Positions 60,574-64,000 of a stretch of 64,000 bases of DNA are shown here, in pieces (the first letter of the stretch is position 1; each line of letters opens with the position of its first letter). Origin of the DNA: Treponema sp. J25 (GTDB lineage Bacteria; Spirochaetota; Spirochaetia; Treponematales; Breznakiellaceae); NCBI RefSeq assembly GCF_004343725.1, contig NZ_PTQW01000021.1:1-64000 (forward strand), written 5' to 3'. Made by a program: the position numbers and the translations under genes. A model generated the notes under the pieces. It ran no database searches and was not told where the DNA came from. It saw only the letters and a list, made by a program, of their open reading frames with translations.

Positions 60574-61770
60574 ATGAAAAGGAAGGGCCCCTTTCTTTTA
60601 TATATCCTTCTCATGTCGGGACTGGGGAGCATGGTTCCGTTTTCCCAAACAGAACCGCCCCAGTCCTTTGGGGCATTCCCTTTGCCTTCAGCGAGGAATG
60701 AAGTCTTTTTTAAAGAGGATGATAAGGCAGCCCTTCGTAACTTAGAAACCTTTAGTCGGGCCTATCACCAATGGGGGAACGGAATTGAAGGGGCTATCGA
60801 AGAGGCCTACCGATCCTGTTTTAGAACCTATGTGGTTCAGGGGCGCTTCTTTACCCTTCCCCTCCCCTTTGCAGAAAATGACGAGCGCTCAGAGCTAGCC
60901 CCAACGCTCCTTAAAATCCAGGGAGGAGGGAAAAACTCCCCCGCCGCCATATGGCAAGAAATCGACAAACTCATTGTTTCGGATGATTTTAATCGATATC
61001 TTACTATCCTCCAGGACAGGCGGGAAAAGGTCATTATCTTTGACCTGGCCACCCGTCGCTGGACCTGGACAGAGGACCTCTACGAGATAGCCCGGATGAA
61101 GGCCCGCTCCTACAAGGGGCTTCCCCATCGTCCCTATGTGTTAGTCCATGGCGAAGCAGTTACCCTTCCGGACATCTATAACTATATCTATTGCATCGGC
61201 AGGGTGGGCATCGATTGTTCTGGTTTTGTCTGGTACATTTTAACCACCGTGGCCCGGCAGGCAGGGATAAATCTTACGGAAATAGTTCGCCGGTCTTTCC
61301 GGTCCCTCCGCATCACCGATCCTACCCTGTACATTGGCACCTCCTTTTTCGATTCTAAGAATCCAGAAATAGAAGCAGTCCCCGACAGGATCGGGAATTT
61401 AGCCCCCGGCGATATCATCCTCTTTCGGGGAACCAACGGCCAGGCGGCCCATTCTGCAATAATTCAATCCATCAATATCGAAAAAGGTCAGATTCGCTAC
61501 CTTCAGAGCACTGACGAGGCCCCCTTAGAAGAACGGGGGATCCATGAATCGTATATTTACTTTCCTCCGAACCAAAAGGACCTTTCATTAAAAGACCCCT
61601 CCCTGGTGTGGACCCAGAAACGATACGCCCCCTTCCCCGGAGAATTTTCTTCCCCCTTTTCCGACGATGGACAGCGATACCGGGCCTACCCGGAATTTGG
61701 GGGAGGCCGGGTAGTACGATTCAAAGTATTTGGGAAAGTAAAAAAAATCCTCGAAAAGAAAGGGCCCTAA
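60574..61770 (+). CDS. exported NlpC/P60-like protein
   Basis: A 398-residue protein with an N-terminal signal-like segment (MKRKGPFLLYILLMSGLGSM) and no lipobox. The middle is unfamiliar (about 50-190). Residues about 200-330 resemble the NlpC/P60 papain-like fold: a catalytic Cys in RVGIDCSGFVWYIL, the LAPGDIILFRG strand and His in AAHSAIIQSINI. This suggests a periplasmic peptidoglycan or peptide hydrolase, or an amidase-like relative. It starts 4 bases after the mgtE stop and so is probably co-transcribed. No ribosome site is evident. The C-terminal 60 residues are Pro- and aromatic-rich, then basic. Confidence 0.72.
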   Translation: MKRKGPFLLYILLMSGLGSMVPFSQTEPPQSFGAFPLPSARNEVFFKEDDKAALRNLETFSRAYHQWGNGIEGAIEEAYRSCFRTYVVQGRFFTLPLPFAENDERSELAPTLLKIQGGGKNSPAAIWQEIDKLIVSDDFNRYLTILQDRREKVIIFDLATRRWTWTEDLYEIARMKARSYKGLPHRPYVLVHGEAVTLPDIYNYIYCIGRVGIDCSGFVWYILTTVARQAGINLTEIVRRSFRSLRITDPTLYIGTSFFDSKNPEIEAVPDRIGNLAPGDIILFRGTNGQAAHSAIIQSINIEKGQIRYLQSTDEAPLEERGIHESYIYFPPNQKDLSLKDPSLVWTQKRYAPFPGEFSSPFSDDGQRYRAYPEFGGGRVVRFKVFGKVKKILEKKGP

Positions 61771-61778
61771 CTTCTCTT

Positions 61779-64000
61779 CTATATTTTTACCGCCCCATAC
61801 AGGGGAATCTCCTGTTTTTCCCTACCATCTACAAGGCCCTGGAGGGCCTCAAAAGTTCCCGGCGAAAAAGAAAGACTTTCGTACACCGGGCGGGTGATGA
61901 AAAGCCGGCGATGCAACCGTTCCCCAAGGCTGGAAATAACCCGGGCTATCCGTATCGGCTCGCCAAAGGCAAGAAACCCCTCCGTTTCAGAAAAAGAAAA
62001 GGAACAGGGGCCCCGGTCGATGCCACAGCACCAGGGGTGTTTTTCAAGAAAAACCAGGAGGTCCTCCACAAAGGTCTTAAGAGCCGCATTACGGTAGGAC
62101 TTTGCCATCCCCAGGGCCAAGGAAAAACACAGAATTTCCCCATCAGCCCAAAGAAACACTCCTTTATGGGCGCCGCAGAAGCGGCGCACCTCCCGCTGAA
62201 AGGTCCTGAGGCGCTCCATTACTACAGGAAGGGGTTCTTCGGAAAGCGCATAAAAAGAAGGGAATGGGCGGATCGTCACCATAATTGTATCCTCCGAATA
62301 AAAAGGAGAGGGAAAGGGTTCCACGTGATTGAGGAGAACCTGCAAGAAGTCAGGGCTTACCCGATGCTGGAATATGTGCAAAAAGGATCGGCGATACCAA
62401 TAGAGGATCCCATACTGGATTGAAAAAGCCATGAGGGCAGTGCCTAGAGGAAAAAGCAGCACGAGGGGAGACACATACCAGCCTCCTACCACAAAAAGCA
62501 GCGTGTACCCTACTCCTCCAAGGCCCATGAGAAAAAGGATGAAAATTCCCGCCACCACCGGCGTTAGCCAGGTTACCAGAAGGCCCATAAGAAGAATAGC
62601 CACCCCTCCTACCACACGAATCCAGAGCACCGACCCATACCGCACATAGGAACGGGAAAGGATCGTCGTGGCCACGGTAGCGGCCATTTCACTATCCGTA
62701 AGATTGGGCCCCCCTCCCACCCGCAAGGCTCCCCCCTGGGCAAGAAACTGCTCCCGGCCTGCTCCAATGATCCACCATTTGCCGGCCACCGCTTCTTTTA
62801 GGGATTCCCGTTTTTCCAGTACCGATTCGTAGGTACTGCGGGCCCAGGAAAAAGATTGCTGGACCAGTTCTTTTAAAGAACAGATCCGTTCGATTCCTTC
62901 AGCATCAAGCCGCTCTGTTTCCAGGAGACGATCATAGCCTTGGAGTATAGAGGTCTCCAGGTTCCCCCAAAGGAGTTCTTTTAATCGGCGGTACCACCGT
63001 TCCCGCTCGGCCCTCCATTGTTCCAGGCCTGTAGGATCTCCTCGAGAAAGAAGTTCCTGCTCAAGGGAACGGAGGTACTCAAAACGGGTGGTTGGATACT
63101 CCAGCGGATCAAGGGAAGCAAAATAGCCAGACCGTTCCATTTCTTTAAGATACTCGTAGAGTCGCCGTTCTTCTTCCCGATACCGTACAAAATTCCGGTG
63201 AGGGAGCCGATAAAAGGGGTCTTGCTTCCCCGGTCGTCGGGGAATTTCCAGTAACAAGCCCCCCTTCCTGGAAAGAGGGACTACCAGGGGCAGAGAGACG
63301 GAGGAAAGGGTATATCCTTTTGTAGTCGCCGGAGGCTGTTCCGTTTTAGACGCTTGTCTCATTCCATTTGCAGGTCCCGTCGGTGGTTTTTCTTCCTCGA
63401 GGGGAGCAGTCTGCGGGGCATCCCCTTCTATCGGAGCAGCCACAATAAGCTGCTGCGGCTGAAGGTAAAAATGGGCCTTACCAAGAAGCACCTCTACCAG
63501 CGCAAGCCCCACATGAAGATAGGTATTCTCAGGTTCCCTGCGGAGAGGATATAGCCGCCGATACGCCAGGGGATCCTCATTTTTAGAATAGAGCACCTCC
63601 TTTCCCCAGGTTTCAGTAGGGGGCCGTTCAACCACGTCCTGTTTAAACACAAAAAGGCCTTCCCTGTCGTCGGGAACCACCAGCGAAGGAAACAAACGAC
63701 TAGCCGCTACCATCTTTTGGAGGTCCTTTTTTTGACTGTCCGCCGTAGCCAGAACCAGTCGATGCTTACTTTCCTGGATTGACCGTTTAAGCTGGTTCAG
63801 AAAAAAATCCGCATCCTGAGGGCGAATAGAACCTCTTTTGATACCCGTAAAAAAGGTTTCCACATTTGAATTGATGAGGGTGAATTCCCGTTCGATTCGT
63901 TCGTTCTTTATCTCTCCCGAGGAGGTTTCCAGGTTCAACGAGAAAAGACACAGGCCACCCTGGCTTCCCAACTCCGCCAGGGTTATAAAGAGGTCCCGCA
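61779..64000 (-). CDS. CHASE2-type membrane protein with degenerate class III cyclase domain, partial
   Basis: The frame is open to the right edge (reading RDLFITLAELG before 63971), so the true start is outside. About 740 residues are visible. The extracytoplasmic part recalls CHASE2 domains and contains a long helical region. Then come two or three membrane helices (VVGGVAILLMGLLVTWLTPVVAGIFILFLM, YVSPLVLLFPLGTALMAF) and a C-terminal domain aligned to adenylate/guanylate cyclases. The first metal Asp motif (FADIxGF) is replaced by RPFPSFYALSE, the second keeps ADGE, and the IGDTVNLAARL-like motif reads FGEPIRIARVIS, lacking the catalytic Asn. It is therefore probably not a working cyclase but a sensor or pseudoenzyme. 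Confidence 0.75.
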   Translation of the reverse strand, partial: RDLFITLAELGSQGGLCLFSLNLETSSGEIKNERIEREFTLINSNVETFFTGIKRGSIRPQDADFFLNQLKRSIQESKHRLVLATADSQKKDLQKMVAASRLFPSLVVPDDREGLFVFKQDVVERPPTETWGKEVLYSKNEDPLAYRRLYPLRREPENTYLHVGLALVEVLLGKAHFYLQPQQLIVAAPIEGDAPQTAPLEEEKPPTGPANGMRQASKTEQPPATTKGYTLSSVSLPLVVPLSRKGGLLLEIPRRPGKQDPFYRLPHRNFVRYREEERRLYEYLKEMERSGYFASLDPLEYPTTRFEYLRSLEQELLSRGDPTGLEQWRAERERWYRRLKELLWGNLETSILQGYDRLLETERLDAEGIERICSLKELVQQSFSWARSTYESVLEKRESLKEAVAGKWWIIGAGREQFLAQGGALRVGGGPNLTDSEMAATVATTILSRSYVRYGSVLWIRVVGGVAILLMGLLVTWLTPVVAGIFILFLMGLGGVGYTLLFVVGGWYVSPLVLLFPLGTALMAFSIQYGILYWYRRSFLHIFQHRVSPDFLQVLLNHVEPFPSPFYSEDTIMVTIRPFPSFYALSEEPLPVVMERLRTFQREVRRFCGAHKGVFLWADGEILCFSLALGMAKSYRNAALKTFVEDLLVFLEKHPWCCGIDRGPCSFSFSETEGFLAFGEPIRIARVISSLGERLHRRLFITRPVYESLSFSPGTFEALQGLVDGREKQEIPLYGAVKI

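Overview
The window is from a spirochaete of the Treponema type, at roughly 50% GC. Three things suggest this. Substrate-binding proteins have leader peptides ending in FASGGQ/FASGQQ. The ribosomal operon rpsP-khpA-rimM-trmD-rplS runs into a gene for a lone FlhB C-terminal domain and then into c-di-GMP genes. Methyl-accepting and YesM/YesN-type sensory proteins are abundant. I cannot assign a species. No tRNA, rRNA, CRISPR array, insertion sequence or prophage was seen.

Positions 1-28900 lie almost wholly on the minus strand and hold a large sugar-catabolic region. Read in the direction of transcription it begins with a three-component sensing module (AraC-type response regulator, YesM-type kinase, membrane-anchored sugar-binding protein; 28892-24368). 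A DeoR repressor follows with three 11-bp direct repeats over its promoter. Then come a lipoate-dependent 2-oxoacid/acyloin dehydrogenase complex (E2, E3, fused E1), a PHP phosphoesterase, an SDR of the sorbitol-6-phosphate dehydrogenase type with an unusual N-terminal half, an FGGY kinase, a sorbose-1-phosphate-reductase-like dehydrogenase and a second kinase/regulator pair. The region ends with the rhamnose module: RhaS-T-P-Q ABC transporter, mutarotase, class II aldolase, rhamnose isomerase. A chemoreceptor runs off the left edge.

Positions 29000-32000 carry a LacI regulator, with a near-ideal promoter and a perfect 16-bp palindromic operator, coupled to L-fucose isomerase. Positions 32200-45400 are housekeeping genes on the plus strand: trpS; ndk-pepF-gpsA-ffh; then rpsP-khpA-rimM-trmD-rplS, followed without a break by a FliK-like candidate, an FlhB-like domain, an HD-GYP phosphodiesterase, YraN, two small proteins and a GAF-GGDEF cyclase. 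A 27/28-bp element occurs just upstream of two promoters, the LacI promoter and the rpsP promoter.

Positions 45500-48000 hold a partner-switching set: CBS-PP2C phosphatase, STAS antagonist and HATPase kinase. No sigma factor is next to it. Positions 48200-58900 are a chitobiose/N-acetylglucosamine locus: a GH94 phosphorylase divergent from ROK regulator, ABC transporter, GH3 hexosaminidase, nagA and nagB. Positions 58900-61800 carry mgtE and an NlpC/P60-like exported protein. The mgtE leader encodes an acidic, proline-rich 39-residue peptide with a strong ribosome-binding site, and it contains inverted repeats that can form mutually exclusive structures, one of which would bury the mgtE ribosome-binding site. 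This is the most striking signal in the window. The right edge holds a CHASE2-type membrane protein whose cyclase domain has lost catalytic residues.
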